Below are positions 24,907 to 34,428 of a stretch of 64,000 bases of DNA, piece by piece (within the stretch, counting starts at the first letter, position 1; every line of letters starts with the position of its first letter). The notes beneath the pieces are model-generated. The model was not told where the DNA came from, ran no database searches, and worked only from the letters and a program-made list of their open reading frames with translations. The translations under genes were made by a program, and so were the position numbers. The stretch comes from Nakamurella panacisegetis (GTDB taxonomy: Bacteria > Actinomycetota > Actinomycetes > Mycobacteriales > Nakamurellaceae): contig NZ_LT629710.1 in assembly GCF_900104535.1 (NCBI RefSeq), forward strand, positions 2,418,001 through 2,482,000, in the 5' to 3' direction.

Positions 24907-25521
24907 ATGCTGGATTTCATCTTCGAGGCCGGCTTCGACGCCGTCGTGATCGGGCGTGCCGGTGAACGGTCCAGGGCCCGCCGTTCGGAGAAGACGCTCG
25001 AGCAGTTCGAAAGCACCGGCACGGCGACCTTTCCCGGGGCTCGGCGGGTCGGTGCGAACGTCGAGAGCGGATATCTGACAGTGAAGGACGGCTTGGTCGT
25101 CTTCAGCCGGGTGTCCGGTTCGGAGATGACCCACGTCGAGGTTGATCTCCTTGGGCTGCAGTCGTTCTGGCCCATGGCCAACGAAGGCCGGGCGGAGCGG
25201 TCAGTGAACCGGTACTGGACGTTGTTCCGGCTGGACTACCGGCCCATTCCGGCGGTGGAGGCCGCAGGCCAGGGTGATTCACGCGTTGCTGCGCCGCGAG
25301 ACGGCGACGCGGCGTGGGAGGGTGCGGGTCCCGAGAGGGAGGGCGGTGACGGTGGGCGGGAACAGCGCGGCGCCGCCCGGGAAGAGGTGGTCCTGGCCTG
25401 TGCGCCCAACGGCCACGCCAGCGTGCTCAAGGTGTTTGCCGACGCCGGTATCCCGCAGATCCAGCCCGAGCGGTGGGGGTCGGCCACACCGAAGCGGGCC
25501 GACGGCCGCCGGCGTCGCTGA
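24907..25521 (+). CDS. Hypothetical protein (204 aa)
   Basis: No family recognised. The first 110 residues look like a compact domain (FIFEAGFDAVVIGRAGERSR, then GANVESGYLTVKDGLVVFSR and HVEVDLLGLQSFWPM). Residues about 115-165 are low-complexity and charged; the end again looks folded (VLACAPNGHASVLKVFADAG). GAGGGG precedes the ATG. It follows the TIGR03086-like gene by 24 bp and may be cotranscribed. Downstream lies a C-rich stretch with repeats of the TGAGCCC type and then the third dispersed element. Confidence 0.6.
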   Translation: MLDFIFEAGFDAVVIGRAGERSRARRSEKTLEQFESTGTATFPGARRVGANVESGYLTVKDGLVVFSRVSGSEMTHVEVDLLGLQSFWPMANEGRAERSVNRYWTLFRLDYRPIPAVEAAGQGDSRVAAPRDGDAAWEGAGPEREGGDGGREQRGAAREEVVLACAPNGHASVLKVFADAGIPQIQPERWGSATPKRADGRRRR

Positions 25522-25632
25522 CGCTGGCCCGCATCGTTCCGGGTCTCGTCGTGCGCCCGCTTCCTGAGTCCGCCCGCCCGAGTCCGCCCCTGAGCCCATC
25601 CGCTTGAGCCCAGCCCCCTGAGCCCGTCCCTT

Positions 25633-25714
25633 GGCGTGGATCAACTTCTCAGGCGTGGCCGAACTTGTTCACTTCTGTCCCGTGGGTCCCAAAATGACGA
25701 AGTTGATCCACGCC
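25633..25714 (+). repeat. Dispersed palindrome-ended element, copy 3
   Basis: 82 bp from GGCGTGGATCAACTT (25633-25647) to AAGTTGATCCACGCC (25700-25714), with both 15-bp arms perfectly complementary. Same orientation as copy 1. It lies between the convergent gene ends at 25521 and 25728. Confidence 0.87.
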
Positions 25715-25727
25715 GGCGATGACCAGG

Positions 25728-26270
25728 TCAGTGCTGGCCGGCCACCAGTCGATCGAAGAGAGCAGCCAGCACGGCCGGATCAACCGGGGGCAGGCCGGTC
25801 AGGGCGGCGAAGTACAGGCCGAAACCCACCAGCCTGATGTTCTCGGCCTGCACCGGGTCGGTCACCGCGTCGCGCATCGGCTGTTCCCAGGCCCGGAAGA
25901 TGTCGGCCAGCAACTGCGCGGCCTGGGCGTCCGATTCGTCGTTCTCGGAATTCTGCCCCGTCCGGACGGCGGCGATCAGGGACGTGAAGAAGCCCTCCTC
26001 GCCGTCCTCGACCGGCTCCGAGTACTCCAGGAAGCCGCGCGCCGCCCCGGATCGGGCGACGGCCTCGGCCATCTCGGCGGCCACGGTGTCCCGGACGTCG
26101 GCCAGTAGGCCGAGGTACAGCGCCGACTTCGAGGGGAAGTGGTAGAGCAACCCGCCCTTGGACACGCCGGCCTCGGCGGCGACCGCTTCCAGGGTCACCG
26201 AACCGTTGCCGCTTCGCGCCAGCATGTCGCGCAGTGCTCGCAATATTCGGTGGCGGGTATCGGTGGCCAT
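25728..26270 (-). CDS. TetR-family transcriptional regulator
   Basis: A 180-residue repressor. The N-terminal helix-turn-helix is visible in VTLEAVAAEAGVSKGGLLYH followed by FPSKSALYLGL (about residues 24-55). The C-terminal helical ligand domain includes NIRLVGFGLYFAALTGL. Start 26270 is favoured because TACAGT lies six nt upstream (leaderless); the longer frame to 26312 would read through the operator. It is divergent from an MFS exporter, the usual repressor/pump arrangement. Confidence 0.88.
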   Translation of the reverse strand: MATDTRHRILRALRDMLARSGNGSVTLEAVAAEAGVSKGGLLYHFPSKSALYLGLLADVRDTVAAEMAEAVARSGAARGFLEYSEPVEDGEEGFFTSLIAAVRTGQNSENDESDAQAAQLLADIFRAWEQPMRDAVTDPVQAENIRLVGFGLYFAALTGLPPVDPAVLAALFDRLVAGQH

Positions 26271-26277
26271 GGATAGA

Positions 26278-26299
26278 CTGTACCGGCTGGACGGTGCAG
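26278..26299. promoter_or_regulatory. Probable TetR operator between tetR and the MFS gene
   Basis: Inverted repeat CTGTACCG (26278-26285) / CGGTGCAG (26292-26299), seven of eight positions complementary, with a 6-bp spacer. It overlaps the tetR -10 TACAGT on the complementary strand. Confidence 0.55.
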
Positions 26300-26387
26300 G
26301 AAGCTTTTTCAACCGTCCCTTGTTGTGTTACTCGGTTGTGAACTTTTCTTCCGGACATCGGTCCGGTCACGTCAGGGAGTGTGTCCA

Positions 26388-27683
26388 GTGTTCGGCCCGT
26401 ACATCCAGGTCCTGCGCCGCCCCGGCGCCGCCCGCTTCTCCGCGGCCGGGATGCTCGCCCGCATGCAGATGTCCATGGCCGGCCTCGGCGCCGTCATGTT
26501 GCTGTCGGCCGAGCGGGGTTCGTTCGCCGTGGCCGGCACCGTCTCCTCCATCTACGCTCTGTCCGGCGCGGCGATCAGCCCCCAGGTCTCCCGGTTGATC
26601 GACGTCCGGGGCCAGCGTCGCGTCGTGCCGAAGCAGCTCTTCGTGCATGTGCCGGCCATCGCGGCGATCATCTTCTTCGCGGTCTACACCGAGCTGACCT
26701 GGCCGATTCTCGCGCTGGCGCTCGTGGCCGGGGCCTCGCAACCGATCATCGGACCGCTGGTGCGGACCCGCTGGTCGGCCATGCTCTCGGGCGACCCGCA
26801 GTTGCGAACCGCGTTCGCGTGGGAGTCGCTGATCGACGAGGCCGTCTTCATCATCGGTCCGCCGCTGGCCACCGTCCTTGCGCTGCAACTCTTTCCGGCC
26901 GCCGCGTTGGTGCTGGCGACCAGTCTCCTGCTCATCGGCACCCTGCTGCTGCTGACCCAGCACAGCACCGAACCGGCGCCCTCCGGCCGGGGCCGGGAGC
27001 GCCGCGGCAGGCCGGCCATCCTGCTGCCCGGGGTCGCCGGGATCACCGCGATCTTCGCTCTGATGGGCGGCATCTTCGGCTCCTTCGAAGTGACCACCGT
27101 GGCCTTCGCGAAGGAGGCCGGGCACTCCGGTGTGGCCGGCTTCCTGCTGGCCTTGTACGCATTCGGGTCGCTGCTGGCCGGTCTGATCTTCGGCGTCATC
27201 AACTTCAGGGCGTCGTTGCTCCGCCAGTTCGGTGTGGCGATCGCCGTGCTCGCCGTGGTGACACTGCCGATGCCGTTCCTGCCCAGCATCGCCTTCGTCG
27301 GCGCCGGGTTGATGTTGGCCGGCGTCGCGTGCTCGCCCGCCCTGATCTCGGGGATGAGCCTGGTCGAGCGCATCGTGCCGGCCCATCGCCTCACCGAGAC
27401 GATGTCCTGGACGGGGTCCGGAATGGCCGTCGGAATTGCCGTGGCCACCCCGTTGGCCGGGTACGTCATCGACACCAGCGGAGCGTCCACTGCCTATTGG
27501 GTGACTTCGGGCTGCGCGATCGGCGCCTTCCTGATCGCTCTGGTGGTGTTGGCGTCGCTCCGCCGCTCGATCGCGGCGGCGGTCGATGTCGACGCGGCCG
27601 CGATGGAGGTCGCGGGCGAGAGCATCGTCAGCGAACTGATGCCGGCTCTGGTCACCACCGATCACCGGTCGCCGACCCGATAG
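26388..27683 (+). CDS. MFS transporter
   Basis: A 431-residue integral membrane protein with about 12 hydrophobic segments. An MFS motif-A-like loop is seen as SRLIDVRGQRRVVPKQLF (about residues 63-80), and a long cytoplasmic basic loop (SGRGRERRGRP) separates the two halves. The direction of transport is inferred to be export because a TetR repressor is encoded divergently. GTG 26388 is chosen because GGGAG lies 8 nt upstream; the frame extends to 26325 without a ribosome site. It converges on the PHP gene with a 4-bp gap. Confidence 0.85.
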   Translation: MFGPYIQVLRRPGAARFSAAGMLARMQMSMAGLGAVMLLSAERGSFAVAGTVSSIYALSGAAISPQVSRLIDVRGQRRVVPKQLFVHVPAIAAIIFFAVYTELTWPILALALVAGASQPIIGPLVRTRWSAMLSGDPQLRTAFAWESLIDEAVFIIGPPLATVLALQLFPAAALVLATSLLLIGTLLLLTQHSTEPAPSGRGRERRGRPAILLPGVAGITAIFALMGGIFGSFEVTTVAFAKEAGHSGVAGFLLALYAFGSLLAGLIFGVINFRASLLRQFGVAIAVLAVVTLPMPFLPSIAFVGAGLMLAGVACSPALISGMSLVERIVPAHRLTETMSWTGSGMAVGIAVATPLAGYVIDTSGASTAYWVTSGCAIGAFLIALVVLASLRRSIAAAVDVDAAAMEVAGESIVSELMPALVTTDHRSPTR

Positions 27684-27687
27684 CCGC

Positions 27688-28725
27688 TCACGCCCCGTGG
27701 TGCGTCGCAGTCCACTCCAGGAGTCGCTCCACCGGCCAGGTATTGACGATGCGATCGATCGGAACGCCGACCTGGGCGGCCCGGGCACAACCGAGCATCT
27801 GCCAGTCGAGTTGGCCCGGTGCGTGCGCGTCGGTGTCGATGCTGAACCGGCAACCGGCCCTCAGTGCCATGTCGATCAGCCGTTTCGGCGGGTCAAGACG
27901 TTCGGGCCGGGAGTTGATCTCGACCGCCACGCCGTGTTCGGCGCAGGCGTCGAACACCATCTGGGCGTCGAAGGTGCTCTCCGGCCGGTTGGTCGGTCGT
28001 CCTCTGGTCGGCCCGGCCGCGACCATCCGGCCGGTGCAGTGACCGAGCACGTCGGTGTGGGGGTTGCGGACGGCGGCGAGCATCCGGGCCGTCATCTCGC
28101 GGGAGCCCGATCGCAGCTTCGAGTGGACGGAGGCGACGACCACGTCGAGCCGGCCCAGCATCTCGTCGGTCTGGTCGAGGGTGCCGTCCTCGTTGATGTC
28201 CACCTCGATGCCGGAGAGCAGACGGAACCCCGGGAGGGCCCGGTCGACCGCCTCGATGACGGCCAACTGCTTCTGCAGACGCTCGACGGTCAGGCCGTTG
28301 GCCACCGTCAGGCGGGGTGAGTGATCGGTCAGCACCATGTACTCGTGACCGATCTCGACCGCCGTGATCGCCATTTCCTCGATCGGGCTGCCGCCGTCAC
28401 TCCACTCGCTGTGGGTGTGCAGGTCACCGCGAAGGGCGGCCCGGATGTCCTCGCCCCCCACGGCCAACGGCTGGAGATCCTTCTCCAGGTCGGCCAGATA
28501 GTCCGGGACCCGTCCGGCGATCGACTGCTCGGCGACGGCGCCGGTCTTGGGCCCGATGCCGGCGAGGTTGGTCAGGGTGCCCGCGGCCACCCGCTTCTCG
28601 ATCTCACCGTCGGGGAGCCGGGCCAGCGCCGTCGCCGCCGTCCGGAACGCTTTCACGCGGTACGTCGGGGACTGACCGCGTTCCAGCAGGAAGGCAATGC
28701 GCCGGAGCGCGGCGACTGGATCCAT
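27688..28725 (-). CDS. PHP-domain phosphoesterase with helix-hairpin-helix (PolX-like C-terminal half)
   Basis: A 345-residue protein. An N-terminal helical part with HhH-type LTNLAGIGPKTGAVAEQS (about residues 52-69) leads to a PHP domain with DLHTHSEWSDG, LTDHSPRL, GIEVDI, ASVHS, DVLGH and DTDAH metal-binding motifs. This is the architecture of the C-terminal half of bacterial PolX without the polymerase domain. TACCAT lies seven nt before ATG 28725, supporting that start and a leaderless mRNA. A role in DNA repair or nucleotide phosphate removal is inferred. Confidence 0.85.
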   Translation of the reverse strand: MDPVAALRRIAFLLERGQSPTYRVKAFRTAATALARLPDGEIEKRVAAGTLTNLAGIGPKTGAVAEQSIAGRVPDYLADLEKDLQPLAVGGEDIRAALRGDLHTHSEWSDGGSPIEEMAITAVEIGHEYMVLTDHSPRLTVANGLTVERLQKQLAVIEAVDRALPGFRLLSGIEVDINEDGTLDQTDEMLGRLDVVVASVHSKLRSGSREMTARMLAAVRNPHTDVLGHCTGRMVAAGPTRGRPTNRPESTFDAQMVFDACAEHGVAVEINSRPERLDPPKRLIDMALRAGCRFSIDTDAHAPGQLDWQMLGCARAAQVGVPIDRIVNTWPVERLLEWTATHHGA

Positions 28726-28819
28726 GCCGCTGATGGTAGGACGCCGCGCCACCGACGCGGTCCGCGCACTTGCGTAGTCCGGAAGGGCGAGCGGGCCCGG
28801 ACCGGACGTACCGTCGGAT

Positions 28820-29629
28820 ATGGATCACGGACTCTTCGGCCCGGACAGCATCACCTGGCGGGTGCACGCCGACCCCACCTACGCGATCGGAGGACTCCGC
28901 GGTCTGCTGCTGCAGGCGTTGCATCCCCTGGCCATGGCCGCGGTCGAGCAGAACGGCGGGTTCCATGCCGACCCGTGGGGCCGGCTCACCCGAACCTCGG
29001 AGTACATCGCCACCATCACCTTCGCCCCCGAGCGTGAGGCACTGCGGGCGGCGGCCCGCGTCCGGGGCATCCACCGCAAGCTCCGCGGTCGGAACCCCTT
29101 CACCGGGGACGAGTTCCGCCTGGACCGGCCCGACCTCCTGCTCTGGGTCCATTGCTCCGAGGTCGACTCGCTTCTGTCGGTGGCGCGGCGCGGGGGACTG
29201 GACCTCACGGACGACGAGGCCGACGCCTACTTGCGGGAACAGGTGCGATCGGCCGAGTTGGTGGGCCTGGCCGCGCCCGACGTACCGTCCAGCCGGGCCG
29301 AGCTGGCCGACTACTTCGTCCGGGTCCGGCCAGAGTTGCGGCTCACCGCGGCGGCCCGCCGAGGAGCCAGGGGAGTCGTCCGGCCGCCGATGCCGGGGTG
29401 GGTCCAGGTGCTCACGCCGGCCCGTCCGGCCTGGGGTGGCCTGGCCGCACTGTCCATGGGGCTGCTCCCCGGATGGGCGCGCCGGATGTACCGGCTGCCG
29501 GACCTGGGTCTCACCGACCTGGCCGCGACCGGCGCGCTCCGAGCGCTGCGCGCGGGTGCGCTGGCCGTCCCGGAGCGATTCCGGGCGGGGCCGACGCTCA
29601 AGGCGGCGAAGGCCCGGCTGTCGGCCTGA
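28820..29629 (+). CDS. MpaB/DUF2236-family oxygenase-like protein
   Basis: A 269-residue alpha-helical protein of the family that includes the rubber oxygenase Lcp and fungal MpaB. Characteristic stretches: FGPDSITWRVHADP at the start, LLLQALHPLAMAAVEQN (about residues 29-45, with the conserved His of the family), LTRTSEYIATITF and LLWVHCSEVDSLL. A heme-binding redox role is inferred from the family. TACCGT lies five nt before the ATG (leaderless). It is divergent from the PHP gene, 94 bp apart. Confidence 0.85.
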   Translation: MDHGLFGPDSITWRVHADPTYAIGGLRGLLLQALHPLAMAAVEQNGGFHADPWGRLTRTSEYIATITFAPEREALRAAARVRGIHRKLRGRNPFTGDEFRLDRPDLLLWVHCSEVDSLLSVARRGGLDLTDDEADAYLREQVRSAELVGLAAPDVPSSRAELADYFVRVRPELRLTAAARRGARGVVRPPMPGWVQVLTPARPAWGGLAALSMGLLPGWARRMYRLPDLGLTDLAATGALRALRAGALAVPERFRAGPTLKAAKARLSA

Positions 29630-29659
29630 CGCACACGGCGAAACCCGTGGCCTCGGGGC

Positions 29660-30835
29660 TCACCTCAGCAGTTCGCGTTCCAGCGGAGTGTGGAACCGGG
29701 GCACGGCGCGCAGGGGACCCAGCCAGTCGCGCAACTCGGCGGCCCGGGCGTCGACGGCGTCCTGGCCGGCAGAACCTATGTCCTGCAACAGGTGGGTGCG
29801 GATCTGGCCGTCCGGGCGCTGCGCCCACCCCCCGACGACGCTCCCCCGCCACAAGATGGTCGGACCGATGTTGCCGGTGGCGTCGAACAGCTGGGACCGA
29901 TGGTCGCCCAGGAACCATCCGCGCTCGGCCCACCCCATCGGCGTGGGGTCCAGTGCCGGCAGCAGCGCCGCGGTCGGCTCCGGCTCGGGTGTCGGATCCA
30001 GGTCGTCGGCGAGGGCGACCCCGGGCGTGCCGTCGAGATCGACCTCGACGGTCGGGACCGATGTCAGGGCCGCCCGCACCTGCCCGAGAGTCCAGCCCGT
30101 CCACCACTTCAGGTCGGCAACCGGTGCCGGCCCGAACACGCGCAACCATCGAGCGGCCAACTCGACCCGGGCGGCGGCCGGGTCAAGGTGGCCCAGCCCG
30201 CCGGGCATCCAGGCGTCGGCCGGCCACCACTCGGTGCGGTTCGACGTCCAGCCGCCCACGGTGGCGCCGCGGACGATCCGGCCCTCCAGCGCGAGCAGGG
30301 TCAGGACGCGGCTGGTGATCTTCTGCGGCCCGCCGTACGACTTGCCGGGAGAGATGTCCAGGACGGTGTTCAATCGCGGTTCGTCGGCCACGAGATCGGC
30401 CGCCTGGGCGTGCCCGCGGCTGATCAGGGCCCGCATGGTGGATGCGCTCACGTCGGTCAGCCAGGCGTCCAGATCACCGTCCAGCCCGGCCTGGGCCAGG
30501 GCCGACAGCAGCCGTTTCCGTTGGGTCGCGGCTACTTCCACGGCCGAGGAGGCCTGGAGGACCGGCGCCAGGTCATCGCCCACCACGAACATGGTGCGCC
30601 GCATGGCCATCATCCGGACCAGACGCTTGTGTACGGAGATGGCATCGGCCATCTCCGGCTGGGAGCTCCGGCCCACGCGCGCCCAGGCGGACAGGAACAC
30701 GGTCGCCGGGTCGGTCGCGTGCAGGGCGATCATGGCGTCCGCCGTGGCCACGATGTCGGCCACCCGGGTGTCCGCCGTCAGCCGATGGCGGGTCTGCAGG
30801 CGTCGTCGTCGCTCGGCCGCACTCATGCTGATCAT
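29660..30835 (-). CDS. Winged-helix DNA-binding protein (HTH_42 / AlkZ-AlkX superfamily)
   Basis: A 391-residue protein of the superfamily that includes interstrand-crosslink glycosylases (AlkZ, YcaQ/AlkX). The opening [19 protein letters not shown] corresponds to the conserved N-terminal block, but the catalytic Q-x-Q/D position appears as HAT, as in many uncharacterised actinobacterial members, so glycosylase activity is doubtful. Further family blocks: [31 protein letters not shown]-like region and [11 protein letters not shown] near the end. Start 30835 or 30826. Its promoter lies inside the 15-bp array that ends the upstream GH106 gene. Confidence 0.8.
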   Translation of the reverse strand: MISMSAAERRRRLQTRHRLTADTRVADIVATADAMIALHATDPATVFLSAWARVGRSSQPEMADAISVHKRLVRMMAMRRTMFVVGDDLAPVLQASSAVEVAATQRKRLLSALAQAGLDGDLDAWLTDVSASTMRALISRGHAQAADLVADEPRLNTVLDISPGKSYGGPQKITSRVLTLLALEGRIVRGATVGGWTSNRTEWWPADAWMPGGLGHLDPAAARVELAARWLRVFGPAPVADLKWWTGWTLGQVRAALTSVPTVEVDLDGTPGVALADDLDPTPEPEPTAALLPALDPTPMGWAERGWFLGDHRSQLFDATGNIGPTILWRGSVVGGWAQRPDGQIRTHLLQDIGSAGQDAVDARAAELRDWLGPLRAVPRFHTPLERELLR

Positions 30836-30877
30836 GGACCCATCATCGGGCCTTCCCCGACCGGCCGCCCTCCGTGC

Positions 30878-30952
30878 CTACCGCACCACGACATACCGCA
30901 CCTCGACCTACTGCACCTCGACCTACTGCACCACGACCTACCGCACCACGGC
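30878..30952 (-). repeat. 15-bp tandem array containing the last codons and stop of the GH106 gene
   Basis: Five exact-length 15-bp units (30938-30952, 30923-30937, 30908-30922, 30893-30907, 30878-30892). Read on the minus strand they are the gene's own last five codons GCCGTGGTGCGGTAG, then GTCGTGGTGCAGTAG, GTCGAGGTGCAGTAG, GTCGAGGTGCGGTAT and GTCGTGGTGCGGTAG. Four of the five retain an in-frame TAG. Confidence 0.9.
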
Positions 30953-33900
30953 TTCGACGTAGGGCAACAACTGCACCGGCCCGAGCAGGCCGTAGCTCTG
31001 GCGGGCGGCCACTCCGTAGACGGCGGGAGTGACGGTGCGCAGACGATTGAGCAAGGTCGAGGCGACTTCGACCTCGATCACATTCGGCCCGGGGCGGAGC
31101 AGGCCGCCGAGGTCGATCCGGGGTCGCAGCACGCTGGTCGGGTCGGCCGCCCGGCCGTTGACCTTCACTCGGAATGTGCCGTTGACGACGCCGAGATCCA
31201 GGACCGCGCCGGTGGTCGACGACCAGGTGCGAGGAAGCGTGACCGTGGTGCGATAGTGCCCGATGCCGGATGCGTCCTGGATCGCCGGGACGGACGACCA
31301 CGGCACCAGTGCCGGCAGGTCGACGGCGACCAACGGCTTGATTGTGCTGGTGACGGCCGCGCCGGGCTGCCAGTCCTCGACCTGAAGGGACCAGGCGGTC
31401 ATCGGAATGGGCGCCGGTACCGGGCCGATGGTGGTGGTCCGGACGCGGCCGTCGGACAGCGTGGTGCGGTAGGTCCCGGCCGTGCTGTCCCGGATGACCA
31501 GGCTCCGGTCGTCCCGCCGGACGGAATCGGCCTCGGTCGATACCGCATGCACGTCGTCACCGGTCCGGTGCGAGCTCCGCGACGCCGGGGCCAGCGCCAC
31601 GATGGTGCCCTCGCCCGCGTTGAGCGTGACGTTGACGGTGATCGTCCGACCGGCCCGGGTGTACTCGGCGATGGGCGTGATCTCGCCGGTCCAGGCGTCC
31701 AGCCGGTAGGGCACGGCATCGGCCGCGGTGGACGTCAGGTGCACCGACTGGTCGATCGGCAGCGGCTTGATCTTCTCGCTGTGCTTGGCGTTCGACAGGT
31801 AGTAGAGATCGGTGTCGCCGGCGACCCGATGCACGTGCATGAGCGTCGTGTTGTCGTGAGTGACGGCCGGCGTCACCCCCAGCGCGGCCAGGGCGTCGGG
31901 GATCGAGTTCTGGTCGAGGACCTGACGGACGTTGGGTCGAGCCAGCAGTTCGGCCAGGATCGGGGCCAGCGCGGCGTTAGCGGCCTGATCGGGCCGGCCA
32001 CCGGTGACGGCGGGCGACCAGGTACCGAGGACGACGATCGGCAACCCGGCCTTGCTGAACGCCAGCAACTTCTCGGCGTCCTCGAGGCGAAGACCGTACT
32101 GGCCGCCGGTGAACTGGTCGGGCCCGAGGACGAGCGCCTTGTAGGCCGGACCCTCGGGCGCCAGCACGCCGCCCTTCACCTGCGCCAGCGGGAAGTCGAG
32201 CGTGCCGGAGCTCAGGAAACCGTGCGTCCAGCCGATCGGGATGCCGGACGCCGTCGCCCACGGTGCCCCGATACCGGTGGAGACGTAGCCCTTCTGCCGG
32301 TAGAAGACGATGTCGTACTTCGGGACGCCGGTCTGCAGTACGAGCTGGGTGCGGGACAGGTAGCGCCCGATATCGCTCATGTGGGCCCAGGTGGGCTGCC
32401 GGGGGCCCCAGGCCTCGCCGTAGCCGATGGCGCCACCGTCGTAGGGGGAGAACGCAGCGAATCCGGGCCAGGTCGCCCCGGGGGCATCGGCGTAGGCGAA
32501 CCCGTGGATGACGGTCTGGTTCACACCGGCCGCATAGAAGCTGCCGATGGTCTGCAGCGCCTGGGTCCAGGTCGTGTTGTAGGCCTGCCCGGCGTAGCAG
32601 ATGGACTCGCAGGACAGCAGGTTCCGGCCACCCAGGTCCCGGCCGCCGGCCAGACACCGGTAGTCGTCGAGATTCTTGAAACCCAGGGATTCGCCCTCGG
32701 GAATGTCGAGCAATCCGGCATAGGCGATCGAATCCGTCGACAGGCCGTACGGCTGGACCCGGAGCTTCATTCCTAGGCGATTGGCCCAATTGCGCAATAC
32801 CAACAAGTGGTGGTCGCGGTACAGCTCCGAGAGGACGGTGTTGTAGTCGTCCCGGACGCCGGTGGTGGTGGCCGCGTCGAAGGTGAAGAGGAATTTGCCC
32901 TTCTGCTCGACCAGGACCGACAGGTAGGGAAGTATGTCGTAGCCGCGGGAGGCGGTGAAAAGCCGTGGGAATCCCGGCGTCCAGATCGTCGTCGGGGTCT
33001 CGATCTCCAGGGAATCCTCGAAGAATGCGACGGCCGACTCCTTCAGCAGCCGCTTCATTCCGGCCGACAGGATGTTCTCCTCCCAGAAATCGGTGACCGC
33101 GGCGATCCCGGCCGCGCTGAAATGGTCGACCACGTAGGCCGTCGGCGACGTGTGCGGTCCGGCTTCGGGCTGCTGTCCCGAGCCCCGCTGCCAGTACGCG
33201 ATCAAGATCCAGGAGGAGCTGCCGGTGGGGGCGGTCCAGCTGACGGTCGCCGCCCGGTCCGTCCCGACCACGGCCGAGGTCAGGTCGATCAGCGAGGCCG
33301 GATCGAGTGGGGTGACCGCCTTGACGGCCGGACCCGCGACAGCAATGGCTTGCACGGCAAGCAGTGTGGCGTTGTTCGCGCCACTCGCCGGGGCGATCGT
33401 CGGCGGCGGAACCGGCCCGGCGAAGCTCGCCCCGCCGGCGATCGTCACGAAGCCCGGTGCGAGTTCCTGGGACGCAGCGACCGAATCGGGCGTGATGGTG
33501 GGTACCGCGCTCGGCCACGAGGGGCCCATGGTGAAGTCGAGTGTGATGCCTCGACGCTTGGCCTGGGTCAGTGCCCGGTTGGCGGCGGTCACCCAGGCCG
33601 GCGAGCCCCAGCCGTACTTCTGCACGTCCAGCCGCCCGGCGGCCACGCTGTGGTGGACGTCGGCGACCTCGAGACCGCCGAAGCCGGCGTCCGCGACCTG
33701 GTCGACCTCGCGGGCGATCTCGTCCGGATCGACCTGGCCGTTCGGCCACCACCAGCGGAATTTGGGTGCCACCGACGCCGGTGGCCGAGCGAACGCGGCG
33801 ATCCCGTGCCCGGAGACGCCCGAAAGGGGTTGCGGCTTGGGCATTGTCGAGTCCGCGTCAGCGAGGACGTTGGAGGCTGGAGCGAGCATCCCGGCGGTGA

Positions 33901-33967
33901 CCGCGGCGGACAGACCGATCATGCGTCGTCTGGTCAGGCCGCCGGACATGGGTGTCGCAGCATTCAT
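30938..33967 (-). CDS. Secreted glycoside hydrolase family 106 protein (alpha-L-rhamnosidase-like)
   Basis: A 1009-residue exported enzyme. A twin-arginine-type signal (TRRRMIGLSAAVTAGMLAP) begins at residue 12. RWWWPNGQVDPDEIAREVDQ (71-90) followed by GFGGLEVADVHHS is the hallmark N-terminal block of GH106. Further blocks: AFFEDSLEIETPTTIWTPG, TVIHGFAYADAPGATWPGF and a C-terminal beta-sandwich (GHYRTTVTLPR, FRVKVNGRAA). GH106 enzymes release terminal rhamnose from rhamnogalacturonan-type polymers. It is divergent from a GH78 rhamnosidase, across a region with a LacI-type palindrome. The 3' end lies in a 15-bp tandem array. Confidence 0.9.
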   Translation of the reverse strand: MNAATPMSGGLTRRRMIGLSAAVTAGMLAPASNVLADADSTMPKPQPLSGVSGHGIAAFARPPASVAPKFRWWWPNGQVDPDEIAREVDQVADAGFGGLEVADVHHSVAAGRLDVQKYGWGSPAWVTAANRALTQAKRRGITLDFTMGPSWPSAVPTITPDSVAASQELAPGFVTIAGGASFAGPVPPPTIAPASGANNATLLAVQAIAVAGPAVKAVTPLDPASLIDLTSAVVGTDRAATVSWTAPTGSSSWILIAYWQRGSGQQPEAGPHTSPTAYVVDHFSAAGIAAVTDFWEENILSAGMKRLLKESAVAFFEDSLEIETPTTIWTPGFPRLFTASRGYDILPYLSVLVEQKGKFLFTFDAATTTGVRDDYNTVLSELYRDHHLLVLRNWANRLGMKLRVQPYGLSTDSIAYAGLLDIPEGESLGFKNLDDYRCLAGGRDLGGRNLLSCESICYAGQAYNTTWTQALQTIGSFYAAGVNQTVIHGFAYADAPGATWPGFAAFSPYDGGAIGYGEAWGPRQPTWAHMSDIGRYLSRTQLVLQTGVPKYDIVFYRQKGYVSTGIGAPWATASGIPIGWTHGFLSSGTLDFPLAQVKGGVLAPEGPAYKALVLGPDQFTGGQYGLRLEDAEKLLAFSKAGLPIVVLGTWSPAVTGGRPDQAANAALAPILAELLARPNVRQVLDQNSIPDALAALGVTPAVTHDNTTLMHVHRVAGDTDLYYLSNAKHSEKIKPLPIDQSVHLTSTAADAVPYRLDAWTGEITPIAEYTRAGRTITVNVTLNAGEGTIVALAPASRSSHRTGDDVHAVSTEADSVRRDDRSLVIRDSTAGTYRTTLSDGRVRTTTIGPVPAPIPMTAWSLQVEDWQPGAAVTSTIKPLVAVDLPALVPWSSVPAIQDASGIGHYRTTVTLPRTWSSTTGAVLDLGVVNGTFRVKVNGRAADPTSVLRPRIDLGGLLRPGPNVIEVEVASTLLNRLRTVTPAVYGVAARQSYGLLGPVQLLPYVEAVVR

Positions 33968-34033
33968 CGGTCACGTCCGTCGCCGTCGAAGGTAGTGAGG
34001 TCGACCGAACCATAGCAGCGGATCCACCCAGCG

Positions 34034-34045
34034 TGAAACCTTTCA
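34034..34045. promoter_or_regulatory. LacI-type palindrome TGAAA-CC-TTTCA
   Basis: TGAAACCTTTCA lies 67-78 bp upstream of the GH106 start, near a possible -10 TATGGT (complement of about 34007-34012). It overlaps a second inverted repeat, CCTTTC-AGA-GAAAGG (34039-34053). Palindromes of this form are typical operators of LacI-family sugar regulators in actinobacteria. No LacI gene is in the window. Confidence 0.5.
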
Positions 34046-34071
34046 GAGAAAGGAAATGGGCACCGTTGCGC

Positions 34072-34240
34072 CCGCAAGTTCCGCGCTTGCGGTTGGACCG
34101 AAGCCGGAAAAATTCGCCCCGAGTGTCAAGGTGCTGGCATTCGGGTGATCCACGGGAGGATGGCTGATGAATGATTGAAGGTTCATGTATGTGTAGCCGG
34201 CACTCGCTGGTCCCGCAACCGTCGGGCTTGCGCTCGCAAG
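34072..34240. promoter_or_regulatory. Two CTTGCG/CGCAAG inverted repeats upstream of the GH78 gene
   Basis: CCGCAAG (34072-34078) with CTTGCGG (34086-34092), 7-bp spacer; and CTTGCG (34227-34232) with CGCAAG (34235-34240), 2-bp spacer. Both are perfect and share one core in opposite arm order. They lie in the 461-bp gap (33968-34428) between the divergent glycosidase genes, which holds no ORF and is locally lower in GC. Confidence 0.4.
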
Positions 34241-34428
34241 TTCTCGCCTTTCGTTGTTTTCGGACCTAAGTACCGTTGATTCTCGAAAGGTGCGCTCCGT
34301 GCCTGGCGGCATTGGATCTGGCAAAGTCATGTGGTTGACCTGCGCTGGCCGTGCGTGCATGCTGTGCCCTCCGGGCGTTAAATCGCCGGTAATCCGCCAA
34401 CCTTCATTCGAAAGCAAAGGTGCTTTGA

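Noticed and set aside
29690-32776. 1028-codon open frame on the plus strand
   Set aside because: It is antisense to the winged-helix and GH106 genes, has no recognisable domain, and has Gly/Arg/Asp-rich shadow composition.
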